Shown: piece after piece, positions 16,435-28,334 of the stretch
Position numbering within the stretch: position 1 is the first letter of the stretch
Layout: every line of letters begins with the position of its first letter
Assembly: GCF_015546995.1 (NCBI RefSeq)
Contig: NZ_JADMUH010000014.1
Span: 1-47,269 of the forward strand
Reading direction: 5' to 3'
Origin: Streptococcus infantis
GTDB lineage: Bacteria > Bacillota > Bacilli > Lactobacillales > Streptococcaceae
Length of the DNA: 47,269 nt
Notes under the pieces: generated by a model
Told to the model about the DNA's origin: nothing
Seen by the model: the letters and a program-made list of their open reading frames with translations, nothing else
The model's database searches: none
Program-made: the position numbers and the translations under genes

Positions 16435-18105
16435 ATGAAAACAGATATTGAAATTGCACAGAGTATTGAATTGAAACCGATTGTTGATGTTGTCGAGAAA
16501 CTTGGTATTTCTTATGATGATTTGGAGTTGTATGGGAAGTACAAGGCTAAACTAAGCTTTGATAAAATTCGTGAAGTTGAAACCAATCCAGTTGGTAAGT
16601 TGATTCTTGTCACAGCTATCAACCCAACGCCAGCTGGTGAAGGAAAGTCAACCATTACCATTGGTCTTGCTGATGCTTTGAACAAGATTGGTAAGAAAAC
16701 TATGATTGCCATTCGCGAACCTTCACTTGGCCCTGTTATGGGTATTAAAGGTGGAGCTGCTGGGGGTGGTTATGCCCAAGTGTTGCCAATGGAAGACATC
16801 AACCTTCACTTTACTGGTGATATGCACGCAATCACAACTGCCAACAATGCTCTTTCTGCCTTGATTGACAATCACTTACACCAAGGAAATGAGCTAGGAA
16901 TCGACCAACGTCGTATTCTCTGGAAACGTGTTGTTGACTTGAATGATCGTGCGCTTCGTCACGTAACTGTTGGTCTTGGTGGTCCACTTAATGGTATTCC
17001 ACGTGAAGATGGTTTTGATATCACAGTTGCTTCAGAGATCATGGCTATCCTTTGTTTGGCAACTGATATTGAAGATTTGAAACGTCGTTTGGCTAATATC
17101 GTCATCGGCTACCGTTATGACCGCACACCAGTTTCAGTTGGTGATTTACAGGTTGAGGGTGCCTTGGCATTGATTTTGAAAGATGCTATTAAACCCAACT
17201 TGGTTCAAACAATTTATGGTACACCTGCATTCGTACACGGTGGGCCATTTGCCAATATTGCCCATGGTTGTAACTCTGTATTGGCGACAAAAACAGCTCT
17301 TCGTTTAGCTGATTACACAGTAACTGAGGCTGGTTTTGGTGCAGACCTTGGTGCAGAGAAGTTCCTGGATATCAAGACTCCAAACTTGCCAACAGCTCCA
17401 AGTGCAGTAGTCATTGTAGCGACTCTTCGTGCCCTTAAAATGAATGGTGGAGTTGCTAAAGATGCTCTGACAGAGGAAAATGTAGAAGCAGTACGTGCTG
17501 GATTTGCAAACTTGAAACGCCACGTTGAGAATATCCGTAAGTTCGGTATTCCAGCGGTTGTTGCTATCAATGAATTTGTTTCTGATACAGAAGCTGAAAT
17601 CGCGGCCTTGAAAGAACTTTGTGCCTCAATCGATGTACCAGTTGAATTAGCTAGCGTATGGGCTGATGGAGCTGAAGGAGGAGTTGCTCTAGCTGAAACT
17701 CTCGTAAAAACAATAGACGAAAACCCAGCAAACTACACACGTCTCTATGACAACGACCTTTCTGTTCAAGAAAAAATCGAAAAGATTGTGACTGAAATTT
17801 ACCGTGGTAGCAAGGTTAACTTTGAGAAGAAAGCTCAAACCCAAATTGCACAAATCGTACAAAATGGTTGGGATAAACTGCCAATCTGTATGGCTAAGAC
17901 TCAGTACAGTTTCTCAGATAATCCAAATGCACTTGGAGCACCTGAAAACTTTGAAATTACCATTCGTGAATTGGTACCAAAACTTGGTGCAGGCTTCATC
18001 GTTGCCTTAACTGGTGATGTCATGACTATGCCTGGACTTCCAAAACGTCCTGCCGCTCTCAACATGGATGTTGAAAGCGATGGAACTGTTCTTGGATTAT
18101 TCTAA
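16435..18105 (+). CDS. fhs: Formate-tetrahydrofolate ligase
   Basis: This 556-residue enzyme makes 10-formyltetrahydrofolate from formate, ATP and tetrahydrofolate, feeding purine and fMet synthesis. The ATP-binding loop [15 protein letters not shown] lies near residue 65 and [19 protein letters not shown], a strong family signature, near 95. The C-terminal [12 protein letters not shown] segment is also typical. The length is standard. It is a single-gene unit: an upstream promoter with a perfect -10 and a downstream hairpin terminator bracket it. The start has a GGCAGAGGAA ribosome binding site. Confidence 0.97.
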   Translation: MKTDIEIAQSIELKPIVDVVEKLGISYDDLELYGKYKAKLSFDKIREVETNPVGKLILVTAINPTPAGEGKSTITIGLADALNKIGKKTMIAIREPSLGPVMGIKGGAAGGGYAQVLPMEDINLHFTGDMHAITTANNALSALIDNHLHQGNELGIDQRRILWKRVVDLNDRALRHVTVGLGGPLNGIPREDGFDITVASEIMAILCLATDIEDLKRRLANIVIGYRYDRTPVSVGDLQVEGALALILKDAIKPNLVQTIYGTPAFVHGGPFANIAHGCNSVLATKTALRLADYTVTEAGFGADLGAEKFLDIKTPNLPTAPSAVVIVATLRALKMNGGVAKDALTEENVEAVRAGFANLKRHVENIRKFGIPAVVAINEFVSDTEAEIAALKELCASIDVPVELASVWADGAEGGVALAETLVKTIDENPANYTRLYDNDLSVQEKIEKIVTEIYRGSKVNFEKKAQTQIAQIVQNGWDKLPICMAKTQYSFSDNPNALGAPENFEITIRELVPKLGAGFIVALTGDVMTMPGLPKRPAALNMDVESDGTVLGLF

Positions 18106-18114
18106 TTCAAACAC

Positions 18115-18147
18115 AAAAGACAACCTCTTAGATAAGGTTGTCTTTTT
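18115..18147 (+). terminator. Terminator after fhs
   Basis: A stem of about 12 bp (AAAAGACAACCT with AGGTTGTCTTTT) is followed by a short T run. Confidence 0.85.
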
Positions 18148-18157
18148 AACTACAAAA

Positions 18158-18184
18158 AAACTCCTAGAAATCATCTAGGAGTTT
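18158..18184 (-). terminator. Terminator after lysS
   Basis: An 11-bp perfect stem (AAACTCCTAGA with TCTAGGAGTTT, 5-nt loop) is followed on the minus strand by a U-rich tract. Confidence 0.85.
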
Positions 18185-18189
18185 AGTTT

Positions 18190-19689
<1,500 letters not shown>

Positions 19690-19740
19690 CTAATGAAATT
19701 CAAATTTTGAAATAATAAATCAATTTTTCACGGTACTCCC

Positions 19741-19749
19741 ATTTTATCA
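19741..19749 (-). promoter_or_regulatory. lysS promoter (extended -10)
   Basis: The minus strand reads TGA-TAAAAT over 19741-19749, an extended -10 element about 60 bp upstream of lysS. Confidence 0.5.
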
Positions 19750-19792
19750 TAAAAAGCTAAGAAATTCACGGATATTCTATAAAAACTAAAAA

Positions 19793-19817
19793 GAACTTGA
19801 CGTAATAGATCAAGTTC
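19793..19817 (-). terminator. Terminator after the histidine phosphatase gene
   Basis: Arms GAACTTGA (19793-19800) and TCAAGTTC (19810-19817) pair perfectly, followed by CTTTTT on the minus strand. The stem overlaps the stop codon. Confidence 0.8.
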
Positions 19818-20442
19818 AATTATTTTTTTGATAAGAGGTATCGTTCCAAGTCTTAAGAGTAAATTTTTCAAAGTCGTCAGTCTCTAAAATTGTTAGACTT
19901 GCATTAGCCAAACCTCCGTCTTTACGAAGCAGAGCTTCCTGATAGCCTATAAGCGTTCGAAGACTAGCAGTAAGGTTCGCTCCATGACCGACTAGTAATA
20001 GGTGCTCTGCCTTAGAATTTTTTAAGGATCTGATAAATTGGATGGTGCGATGAGTTGTAGTGTAGAGTGATTCAGCTTCAAACATGCGAGTATCAAACTT
20101 AGCTAAGTTTGTTTTAAAAGCTTGAATTTGCTGAGGGTAGATAGCATTTAAAGTCGCAATTTTTAGACCTTCCAGTTTACCCAGATGCCATTCTCTGAGT
20201 TCGGGAACACTTTCTAAGGGACATGGATTTGTCAGCTGACTTTGGATAATTTCAGCTGATTTTACCGCTCTTGGTAAATCACTCGAATAGATCTTGTCAA
20301 AAGGGATATCTTTAAGATACCGACCCAGGTCTTTTAAAGTTTCAATAGATTCAGGGAGAAGTGGTGAATCTCCGCCAGCCCCTTGAAAGCGACCTTCTAG
20401 ATTCCAGACTGTTCGACCGTGACGGACAAAGTAAAGTTTCAT
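19816..20442 (-). CDS. Histidine phosphatase family protein (phosphoglycerate mutase-like)
   Basis: A 208-residue protein with the phospho-histidine motif FVRHGRTVWN at residues 5-14, where His8 is the likely nucleophile, and a second conserved histidine in LLVGHGANL. This is the cofactor-dependent phosphoglycerate mutase/phosphatase superfamily; members called GpmB are usually broad phosphatases rather than glycolytic mutases. The substrate cannot be told from sequence. It overlaps the upstream deacylase gene by four bases and is the last gene of a three-gene minus-strand unit with a terminator at its stop codon. Confidence 0.88.
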   Translation of the reverse strand: MKLYFVRHGRTVWNLEGRFQGAGGDSPLLPESIETLKDLGRYLKDIPFDKIYSSDLPRAVKSAEIIQSQLTNPCPLESVPELREWHLGKLEGLKIATLNAIYPQQIQAFKTNLAKFDTRMFEAESLYTTTHRTIQFIRSLKNSKAEHLLLVGHGANLTASLRTLIGYQEALLRKDGGLANASLTILETDDFEKFTLKTWNDTSYQKNN

Positions 20443-20924
20443 GAATTACTTTCCTCCAAGATATCTACAAATCTAGCTTTTACAAAGTTTGCCAGATCTT
20501 TAGGTGCGATGATGATACTGTGTCCAACCTCGCCAGCAGAGACAATCATTTTTTCCAATTCTAAAGCTGTTTCATCAATAAAAATAGGGTAGTTGTGTTT
20601 TTGACGGATACCTACAGGGTTATTAGCCCCATGGATATATCCAGTCGTTTTTTCTAAATCCTTTTGAGGAATCATGGCCACTTTTTTATTTCCAGAAATC
20701 TTTGCTAATTTCTTTTCAGAAAGGTGTTCGGTGATAGGGACAATTCCTATTACCGGACCAGTTTTATCACCCAATAATGCTAAGGTCTTAAAGATATGAT
20801 TTCTATTATAACCAGAAGGAAGTTCTCCTTCTAAAGCATTGATTTGAATCCCTTGGTGTTCAACACCTGCCTTAGCTAATATTTGCTCGACTAAGGTCTT
20901 CTTTACTTTAGTTTTTTTTGCCAT
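20439..20924 (-). CDS. ybaK: YbaK/EbsC-type aminoacyl-tRNA deacylase
   Basis: A 161-residue protein of the YbaK/EbsC family, which removes cysteine mischarged on tRNA-Pro in trans. The body shows GYNRNHIFKTLALLG, the conserved lysine region KKVAMIPQKDLEK and the GGANNPVG-like segment IHGANNPVGIRQKH. The ATG overlaps the stop codon of the DUF368 gene by one base (TAATG), and its own stop overlaps the phosphatase gene, so translation of the three is probably coupled. Other YbaK-domain activities, such as acting on other mischarged tRNAs, are possible. Confidence 0.88.
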   Translation of the reverse strand: MAKKTKVKKTLVEQILAKAGVEHQGIQINALEGELPSGYNRNHIFKTLALLGDKTGPVIGIVPITEHLSEKKLAKISGNKKVAMIPQKDLEKTTGYIHGANNPVGIRQKHNYPIFIDETALELEKMIVSAGEVGHSIIIAPKDLANFVKARFVDILEESNS

Positions 20925-21766
20925 TATTTGTACTTATCCTCCAATTGACTCATCCAGATCCCTAACCAAATGCCAAGGGCGAAGAAGAAGGCGATGATGA
21001 CATAGGAAACAAGAGATAAGCCACTATAGCTGATGCTCTCAGCATTACCAGCGTTTGGAATCAAAATCAGGAGAGTACTTGAAAGGACGATCCCAATGAT
21101 AAAGTGATAGACACGAGAGTGGTAGACACGAAGAGCATAATCCATCAATTTTGAAAAAATAATAAGAGTGGCAGCAGCCCCAATTCCTATTGGAAGGAAG
21201 GTACCAAATAAATCAAAAGTTTTAAATCCAGTTAACATTGGGGTATAAAGACCTAAAATCAAGAGAAGATTTGAGGGGCTTAATCCAGGAACCAAGATAC
21301 CTAGAGCGAGCAGAGCACCAGCTAGGATAAAACTTGTGAAACTTGCGCTGAGTGAACCAACAACAAAGTTTAAAGCGTAAAGACCAATTCCAGAAACGAT
21401 AAAGGTAACCCAAAACCAAATCAGATCGACTTTGTCTCTTTCAGAATCTTGAGTAGCTTCCTTTACAAGACTTGGGACTGTACCAATAATAGCACCCGCA
21501 AAACTCCATAAAACATAAACCTGATAATGCTCAAGGAGGTACTCAATTGGATAAGAAAATAGCCCAATACCTAGTAACATTCCAATAGCAACAGGTAAGA
21601 AATAAAGGATATCTTCTTTAAGGTTTTTAAATGGATGGGCAAGAAAACGAATCATTCTCTCATAGATACCCAAAATAGCTGCCAAGACTCCACCAGAAAT
21701 ACCAGGCAAGATAAATCCTAGCGCAATAACAATTCCTTTAATCATTTTTGAAATCCAAGATAACAT
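20924..21766 (-). CDS. DUF368 membrane protein, probable undecaprenyl-phosphate translocase (PopT-like)
   Basis: This 280-residue membrane protein has about eight hydrophobic segments and the DUF368 hallmarks GFILPGISGGVLA near residue 17 and GILVPGLSPSNLL near residue 156. Proteins of this family have been shown in other bacteria to recycle the lipid carrier undecaprenyl phosphate across the membrane, alongside DedA-type proteins. That role is transferred by family, not shown here. It is the first gene of a unit with the deacylase and phosphatase genes. Downstream neighbours give no functional hint, but GH25, glmU and macP nearby are also wall-related. Confidence 0.85.
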   Translation of the reverse strand: MLSWISKMIKGIVIALGFILPGISGGVLAAILGIYERMIRFLAHPFKNLKEDILYFLPVAIGMLLGIGLFSYPIEYLLEHYQVYVLWSFAGAIIGTVPSLVKEATQDSERDKVDLIWFWVTFIVSGIGLYALNFVVGSLSASFTSFILAGALLALGILVPGLSPSNLLLILGLYTPMLTGFKTFDLFGTFLPIGIGAAATLIIFSKLMDYALRVYHSRVYHFIIGIVLSSTLLILIPNAGNAESISYSGLSLVSYVIIAFFFALGIWLGIWMSQLEDKYK

Positions 21767-21806
21767 AAACTCTCTCCATATTTATTCTCTAAAATTCTCT
21801 TCTTGT

Positions 21807-21815
21807 ATTATATCA
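21807..21815 (-). promoter_or_regulatory. Promoter of the DUF368-ybaK-phosphatase unit
   Basis: The minus strand reads TGA-TATAAT over 21807-21815, an extended -10 about 40 bp before the start codon. Confidence 0.6.
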
Positions 21816-21835
21816 CAAAGTAAGAGAAATAAAAA

Positions 21836-21863
21836 AGCAAGCAGAAGTAATATCTGGCTTGCT
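21836..21863 (-). terminator. Terminator after the GH25 gene
   Basis: AGCAAGCAGA pairs with TCTGGCTTGCT with one bulged base, followed by a run of U on the minus strand. Confidence 0.8.
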
Positions 21864-21871
21864 GAATGAAA

Positions 21872-22672
21872 TTAAGGTTTTAAGAATAATTTTCTAAACG
21901 TCTCTTCCTTATCTTTTGACAAAGAAATAAGATTTAGGTCTAGATAGTGTTCAAATCCAACCAGTTTACCCTTTGAGGTGTATTGATGAAGATCAAAGTC
22001 AAGGTCTGTATTTGGTGAACTTTCAAAGTAGCCTGAGTCAAGTCCGTAGGAAGGAATCCAAATAGCTGAAAACTTATCTGTGCTGATGCTATGCTCCTCC
22101 ATGAAGTAAACTCCGATGTAAATACCGATGTTTTTAGCACCTAGAGATTCTAGTTTAGCACGGAAAGCTTCAACCCCTTTATTCATGTCTGACATGGTTT
22201 TTTCTTCGACATCTAACCAATAGTAACTTGGATTGTATGGGGAAGCTGAATTGTAGAATGCTTCAGCAGCCTTTTCCATTTCCTCTACACTTTTTCCAGA
22301 TACATAGGCATATACAGCAACTGGAACATTTCTCTTTTGAAACTCAGCGATATGACTTTTATAAGCTTTATCTGTTCCATTCGTATAAGATGCATCGTTC
22401 TCAGTAGTAATCTGGTTTCCTCCGTGGACTCGAACAATAGCACCAGAGATATTTTTAGATAAAATATCATAGTTAATCTCTGACGGTCTTTGCCAACCAG
22501 AGATATCGATGATAGGCTTATCCAAGTTATGTAGAGCTTGTGTTTCTATTTGAACTGGATTTTGTTTGGTTTTTACAGGATGTTCTTCGAATCGTGGACG
22601 ATTGAGAATCAAGAGTCCTATAAAAGCAGCAAATATAATAACTATAAAAGCTGGACGAATTTTTTTTCTCAT
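21872..22672 (-). CDS. Membrane-anchored GH25 lysozyme-like muramidase
   Basis: A 266-residue protein with a basic start (MRKKIRP) and one hydrophobic segment at about residues 8-24 that should anchor it outside the membrane, then a glycoside hydrolase 25 barrel. Catalytic-type acids are visible: Asp56 in IIDISGW, Asp154 and Glu156 in YYWLDVEEKTM. GH25 enzymes cleave the beta-1,4 bond after N-acetylmuramic acid in peptidoglycan. There are no choline-binding repeats or LPXTG signal, unlike phage or secreted lysins, which suggests a housekeeping rather than a lytic role. It is a single-gene unit. Confidence 0.9.
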   Translation of the reverse strand: MRKKIRPAFIVIIFAAFIGLLILNRPRFEEHPVKTKQNPVQIETQALHNLDKPIIDISGWQRPSEINYDILSKNISGAIVRVHGGNQITTENDASYTNGTDKAYKSHIAEFQKRNVPVAVYAYVSGKSVEEMEKAAEAFYNSASPYNPSYYWLDVEEKTMSDMNKGVEAFRAKLESLGAKNIGIYIGVYFMEEHSISTDKFSAIWIPSYGLDSGYFESSPNTDLDFDLHQYTSKGKLVGFEHYLDLNLISLSKDKEETFRKLFLKP

Positions 22673-22775
22673 ACTCCTATAGTTTATCGTAATTTGTGGA
22701 AAAAATCAAAAAATTTACTCAAAATAGGACAGTGGCAGTAATTTGAGTGGCCTTGTCTTCAACAAATTTGTGTAA

Positions 22776-24209
<1,434 letters not shown>

Positions 24210-24218
24210 GAGCAAACC

Positions 24219-24764
24219 ATGGAATTTGAAGAGAAGACGATTAGTCGAAAAGAAATCTATAAAGGTCCTATTTTCCAACTGGTACAAGACCAGGTTGAAC
24301 TTCCCGCAGGAAAAGGGACAGCTCAACGCGATTTGATTTTCCATAATGGTGCAGTATGTGTTCTTGCAGTTACTCCAGAAAATAAGATTGTTCTAGTCAA
24401 GCAATATCGCAAGGCGATTGAAAAAATTTCTGTTGAAATTCCTGCAGGAAAACTAGAAATTGGAGAAAATGCTGATCCTGAAGCGGCAGCCCTTCGCGAA
24501 TTGGAAGAAGAAGCTGCCTACACTGGAAAACTGACTCTTTTGTATGATTTCTATTCTGCTATTGGTTTCTGTAATGAGCGATTAAAACTTTATTTGGCAA
24601 GTGATTTGACAAAGGTTAGAAATCCACGTCCACAGGATGAAGATGAAACTTTAGAATTACTTGAAGTTAGTCTTGAAGAAGCTAAACAACTGATCCAGTC
24701 TGGTGATATCTGTGATGCCAAGACTATCATGGCTATCCAGTACTGGGAATTACAAGAAAAATAG
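24219..24764 (+). CDS. nudF: NUDIX hydrolase, probable ADP-ribose pyrophosphatase
   Basis: A 181-residue NUDIX protein that probably splits ADP-ribose to AMP and ribose-5-phosphate. The NUDIX box is recognisable as GKLEIGE followed by [11 protein letters not shown], preceded by the VEIPAG segment of this subfamily. The spacing from the first Glu to REL is nine residues rather than the canonical seven, and the usual EExG ending reads EEAAY. The catalytic glutamates are kept. It begins 9 bp after glmU and 11 bp before macP. Substrate is inferred from subfamily resemblance. Confidence 0.85.
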   Translation: MEFEEKTISRKEIYKGPIFQLVQDQVELPAGKGTAQRDLIFHNGAVCVLAVTPENKIVLVKQYRKAIEKISVEIPAGKLEIGENADPEAAALRELEEEAAYTGKLTLLYDFYSAIGFCNERLKLYLASDLTKVRNPRPQDEDETLELLEVSLEEAKQLIQSGDICDAKTIMAIQYWELQEK

Positions 24765-24775
24765 GGGAGGAACCT

Positions 24776-25087
24776 ATGGGAAAACCTTTATTAACAGACG
24801 AAATAATCGAGCGTGCAAATCGTGGTGAAGATATCTCTGGTCCTACTTTAGTAGATGATCAAGAAACAAAGATATTGTCAACTTCATCTCAATATGATGG
24901 ATATTCGCGTTCAAGAGACCACGGATTTAGTCAAGATACCTTAACGATCGAAGTTGAACCTCAAATCCATAAGAGTCGTCGAATTGAAAATACTAAGAGA
25001 AATGTTTTTAACTCAAAACTGAATAAGATTCTATTTGCTGTTATTCTTCTCTTGATTTTGCTAGTTTTAGCAATGAGATTTATTTAA
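24776..25087 (+). CDS. macP: MacP, membrane-anchored activator of penicillin-binding protein 2a
   Basis: A 103-residue protein with a charged cytoplasmic N-terminal part and one C-terminal membrane segment (about 84-101) ending MRFI. The sequence and its place between a NUDIX gene and mtnN match pneumococcal MacP, a cofactor of the wall synthase PBP2a that is activated when kinase StkP phosphorylates a threonine near residue 32. Here Thr31 in DDQETKIL is the matching candidate. It lies 11 bp after nudF. The identification rests on recalled sequence features and gene order; the phosphosite is inferred. Confidence 0.82.
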   Translation: MGKPLLTDEIIERANRGEDISGPTLVDDQETKILSTSSQYDGYSRSRDHGFSQDTLTIEVEPQIHKSRRIENTKRNVFNSKLNKILFAVILLLILLVLAMRFI

Positions 25088-25097
25088 GGGGAATGTC

Positions 25098-25793
25098 ATG
25101 AAAATTGGAATTATAGCAGCTATGCCAGAAGAGCTAGTTTATCTGATTCAACATTTAGAAAACACTCAAGAAGAGACGGTATTAGGAAATCAGTATCATA
25201 CGGGTAAAATTGGTTCAGTCGAGCTTGTCTTGGTCGAGAGTGGAATTGGTAAAGTCATGTCTGCTATGAGTGTTGCAATCTTAGCTAACCACTTTAAAGT
25301 AGATGCTGTCATCAACACTGGTTCAGCTGGTGCTTTAGCAGAAGGAATCGAAGTTGGAGATGTGGTCATTGCTGATAAGTTAGCCTACCACGATGTTGAT
25401 GTGACTGCTTTTGGTTATGAATACGGTCAAATGGCCCAACAACCACTCTATTTCGAATCTGACAAGAAGTTTGTCAGTTTGATTCAAGAGAGTTTGTCTA
25501 AACTTAAACAAAAATGGCATTTAGGTTTGATTGCGACCGGTGATAGTTTTATTGCGGGCGAAGATAAAATTAAAGCTATAAAAGAACATTTTCCTCAGGT
25601 TCTTGCTGTGGAGATGGAAGGAGCGGCTATCGCTCAAGTAGCTCACGCTCTTAATCTACCTTTCTTAGTTGTCCGTGCCATGAGTGATAATGCTAACCAC
25701 GAAGCTTCTATTTCATTTGATGAATTTATCGTAGAAGCAGGACGCAGATCGGCTCAAGCCTTGTTGACACTTTTACAATCTATTCATGATTAA
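25098..25793 (+). CDS. mtnN: 5'-methylthioadenosine/S-adenosylhomocysteine nucleosidase
   Basis: This 231-residue enzyme (also called Pfs) removes adenine from methylthioadenosine and S-adenosylhomocysteine, clearing by-products of methylation and polyamine synthesis and yielding the precursor for LuxS. The N-terminal AAMPEE carries the catalytic-site Glu12, VEMEGAAIAQVA contains the ribose-binding Met and Glu, and RAMSDNANHE contains the catalytic aspartate. The length is usual. It ends the glmU operon and is followed by a terminator. Confidence 0.96.
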   Translation: MKIGIIAAMPEELVYLIQHLENTQEETVLGNQYHTGKIGSVELVLVESGIGKVMSAMSVAILANHFKVDAVINTGSAGALAEGIEVGDVVIADKLAYHDVDVTAFGYEYGQMAQQPLYFESDKKFVSLIQESLSKLKQKWHLGLIATGDSFIAGEDKIKAIKEHFPQVLAVEMEGAAIAQVAHALNLPFLVVRAMSDNANHEASISFDEFIVEAGRRSAQALLTLLQSIHD

Positions 25794-25797
25794 TATA

Positions 25798-25826
25798 AAA
25801 AGAACACATATTAGTGTTCTTTTTTT
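25798..25826 (+). terminator. Terminator after mtnN
   Basis: A 10-bp perfect stem (AAAAGAACAC with GTGTTCTTTT, 6-nt loop) runs into a T tract. Confidence 0.9.
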
Positions 25827-25876
25827 AGGAAAAAAGGAAGCTTGTCTCTGATAGAGTTATTTTCGGTCTTTTTTGA

Positions 25877-25882
25877 TATAAT
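25877..25882 (+). promoter_or_regulatory. pcrA promoter (-10)
   Basis: A perfect TATAAT lies 32 bp before pcrA. The -35 region is not clear. Confidence 0.55.
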
Positions 25883-25914
25883 AGAAACATTGATTTGAAG
25901 AATAGGAAGAGAAA

Positions 25915-28203
25915 ATGAACCCTTTATTAAACGGTATGAATGACCGACAGGCAGAAGCGGTCCAAACAACAGAAGGTCCACTGCTGATTATGGCGGGGGC
26001 TGGTTCTGGGAAAACACGAGTTTTGACCCATCGTATTGCTTACTTGATTGATGAAAAGATGGTCAATCCATGGAATATCCTAGCTATTACCTTTACCAAT
26101 AAGGCCGCTCTTGAAATGAAGGAGCGTGCCTATGGTTTAAATCCAGCTACCCAGGATTGTTTGATTGCGACTTTTCACTCTATGTGTGTTCGTATCTTAC
26201 GTCGTGATGCAGACCATATCGGCTATAATCGTAACTTTACCATCATCGATCCAGGTGAGCAACGAACACTGATGAAACGCATTCTCAAGCAATTAAACTT
26301 GGATCCTAAAAAGTGGAATGAACGGACTATATTGGGAACCATTTCAAATGCTAAGAATGATCTGATTGACGATGTTGCTTATGCTGCTCAAGCAGGAGAT
26401 TTATATACAAATATTGTCGCTAAGTGTTATGAGGCCTATCAAAGGGAACTCCGTCAGTCTGAGTCTGTGGACTTTGATGATTTGATTATGTTGACCTTGC
26501 GTCTCTTTGATCAAAATCCTGACGTCTTGACTTACTATCAGCAAAAGTTTCAATATATCCATGTCGATGAGTACCAAGATACCAACCATGCCCAGTACCA
26601 ACTGGTCAAACTGTTGGCTTCTCGCTTTAAAAATATCTGTGTTGTTGGGGATGCGGACCAGTCTATCTACGGATGGCGTGGTGCTGATATGCAGAATATC
26701 TTGGATTTTGAAAAGGATTATCCTCAAGCCAAGGTTGTTTTATTGGAGGAAAACTATCGCTCAACCAAAACCATTCTCCAAGCAGCTAATGACGTTATTA
26801 AAAACAATAAAAATCGCCGTCCTAAGAATCTCTGGACACAGAACGCAGATGGCGAACAGATTATTTATTATCGTGCTAATGATGAACAAGACGAGGCTGT
26901 TTTTGTAGCCAAAACCATCGATGAACTTGGTCGAAGTCAAAACTTCCTACACAAAGACTTTGCAGTTCTTTATCGTACTAATGCCCAGTCACGTACTATT
27001 GAGGAGGCCCTTCTCAAGTCCAATATTCCTTATACTATGGTTGGTGGTACCAAATTCTACAGCCGTAAGGAAATCCGTGATATCATTGCTTACCTCAATC
27101 TCATTGCCAACCTAAGTGATAATATCAGTTTTGAGCGTATCATCAATGAACCAAAGCGTGGTATTGGACCAGGAACTGTTGAGAAGATTCGAGACTTCGC
27201 AAACATGCAAGAAATGTCCATGCTGGATGCTTCAGCAAATATCATGTTATCAGGAATTAAGGGTAAGGCAGCCCAGTCTATTTGGGACTTTGCAAATATG
27301 ATTCTGGATTTGAGGGAGCAACTGGACCGACTAACTATTACAGAGTTAGTAGAAGCAGTATTAGAAAAAACAGGCTACGTTGATATTCTGAATGCTCAGG
27401 CAACATTGGAGAGTAAGGCCCGGGTTGAAAATATCGAGGAGTTCTTATCTGTTACAAAAAATTTCGACGACAATCCTGAGAGTCAAGAAGAGGAAACTGG
27501 CTTGGATAAACTTAGTCGTTTCTTGAATGACTTGGCTTTGATAGCAGATACCGACTCTGGTAGTCAGGAGACATCTGAAGTAACCTTGATGACTCTTCAC
27601 GCGGCCAAAGGGCTTGAGTTTCCAGTTGTCTTTATTATCGGGATGGAGGAAAATGTCTTCCCACTCAGTCGCGCTACTGAAGATCCAGATGAATTAGAAG
27701 AAGAACGTCGTTTGGCCTACGTAGGAATCACGCGAGCTGAGAAAATTCTCTATCTAACCAACGCTAACTCTCGCTTGCTTTTCGGGCGTACAAGCTACAA
27801 TCGTCCGACCCGTTTTATCAACGAGATTAGTTCAGATTTGTTGACTTATCAAGGATTAGCACGTCCGGCTAATACAAGTTTTAAAGCGTCTTATAGTGGC
27901 GGAGGAACAGCATTTGGTAAGGGAATGAGTTTGGCTCAGGCGCTTCAAGAACGAAAACGGAATGCAGCTCCTACATCAATCCAATCAAGTGGTTTACCAT
28001 TTGGACAATTTGCGGCTGGGAATAAGCAAGATTCTAGTGATACAAATTGGTCTGTTGGGGATATTGCCCTTCATAAAAAATGGGGTGAAGGAACTGTGCT
28101 GGAAGTTTCAGGCAGTGGATCCACTCAAGAATTGAAAATCAATTTTCCAGAGGTTGGTCTTAAAAAACTCTTAGCCAGCGTAGCACCAATTTCGAAAAAG
28201 TAA
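25915..28203 (+). CDS. pcrA: ATP-dependent DNA helicase PcrA (UvrD family)
   Basis: This 762-residue superfamily 1A helicase moves 3' to 5' and acts in repair and replication fork clearance. Walker A GAGSGKT is at residues 28-34, motif [10 protein letters not shown] near 217-224, motif III GDADQSIYGWRGAD shortly after, and the C-terminal motifs TLMTLHAAKGLEFPVV and EERRLAYVGITRA are clear. The C-terminal 60 residues form the small Tudor-like domain of PcrA that binds RNA polymerase (VGDIALHKKWGEGTVLEV). It is a single-gene unit with a perfect -10 upstream and a strong terminator downstream. Confidence 0.97.
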   Translation: MNPLLNGMNDRQAEAVQTTEGPLLIMAGAGSGKTRVLTHRIAYLIDEKMVNPWNILAITFTNKAALEMKERAYGLNPATQDCLIATFHSMCVRILRRDADHIGYNRNFTIIDPGEQRTLMKRILKQLNLDPKKWNERTILGTISNAKNDLIDDVAYAAQAGDLYTNIVAKCYEAYQRELRQSESVDFDDLIMLTLRLFDQNPDVLTYYQQKFQYIHVDEYQDTNHAQYQLVKLLASRFKNICVVGDADQSIYGWRGADMQNILDFEKDYPQAKVVLLEENYRSTKTILQAANDVIKNNKNRRPKNLWTQNADGEQIIYYRANDEQDEAVFVAKTIDELGRSQNFLHKDFAVLYRTNAQSRTIEEALLKSNIPYTMVGGTKFYSRKEIRDIIAYLNLIANLSDNISFERIINEPKRGIGPGTVEKIRDFANMQEMSMLDASANIMLSGIKGKAAQSIWDFANMILDLREQLDRLTITELVEAVLEKTGYVDILNAQATLESKARVENIEEFLSVTKNFDDNPESQEEETGLDKLSRFLNDLALIADTDSGSQETSEVTLMTLHAAKGLEFPVVFIIGMEENVFPLSRATEDPDELEEERRLAYVGITRAEKILYLTNANSRLLFGRTSYNRPTRFINEISSDLLTYQGLARPANTSFKASYSGGGTAFGKGMSLAQALQERKRNAAPTSIQSSGLPFGQFAAGNKQDSSDTNWSVGDIALHKKWGEGTVLEVSGSGSTQELKINFPEVGLKKLLASVAPISKK

Positions 28204-28218
28204 GTTTCTAAACGAATA

Positions 28219-28253
28219 AAATACCCTCTTGAAATAGCAAGAGGGTATTTTTT
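28219..28253 (+). terminator. Terminator after pcrA
   Basis: A 13-bp perfect stem (AAATACCCTCTTG with CAAGAGGGTATTT) is followed by a T run. Confidence 0.92.
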
Positions 28254-28260
28254 GATTCTC

Positions 28261-28280
28261 TTATCACAAGATTGTGATAA
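28261..28280. promoter_or_regulatory. Perfect palindrome upstream of the SemiSWEET gene
   Basis: TTATCACAA-GA-TTGTGATAA has 9-bp arms with a 2-bp centre. It lies 55 bp upstream of the likely -10 of the SemiSWEET gene and outside the pcrA terminator. It has the form of a dimeric repressor operator; no known regulator is assigned. Confidence 0.5.
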
Positions 28281-28334
28281 TTTACGTTTTCATAACAATG
28301 GAAATTTTTGCTTACATGGTTTTGAAAAATAGTG

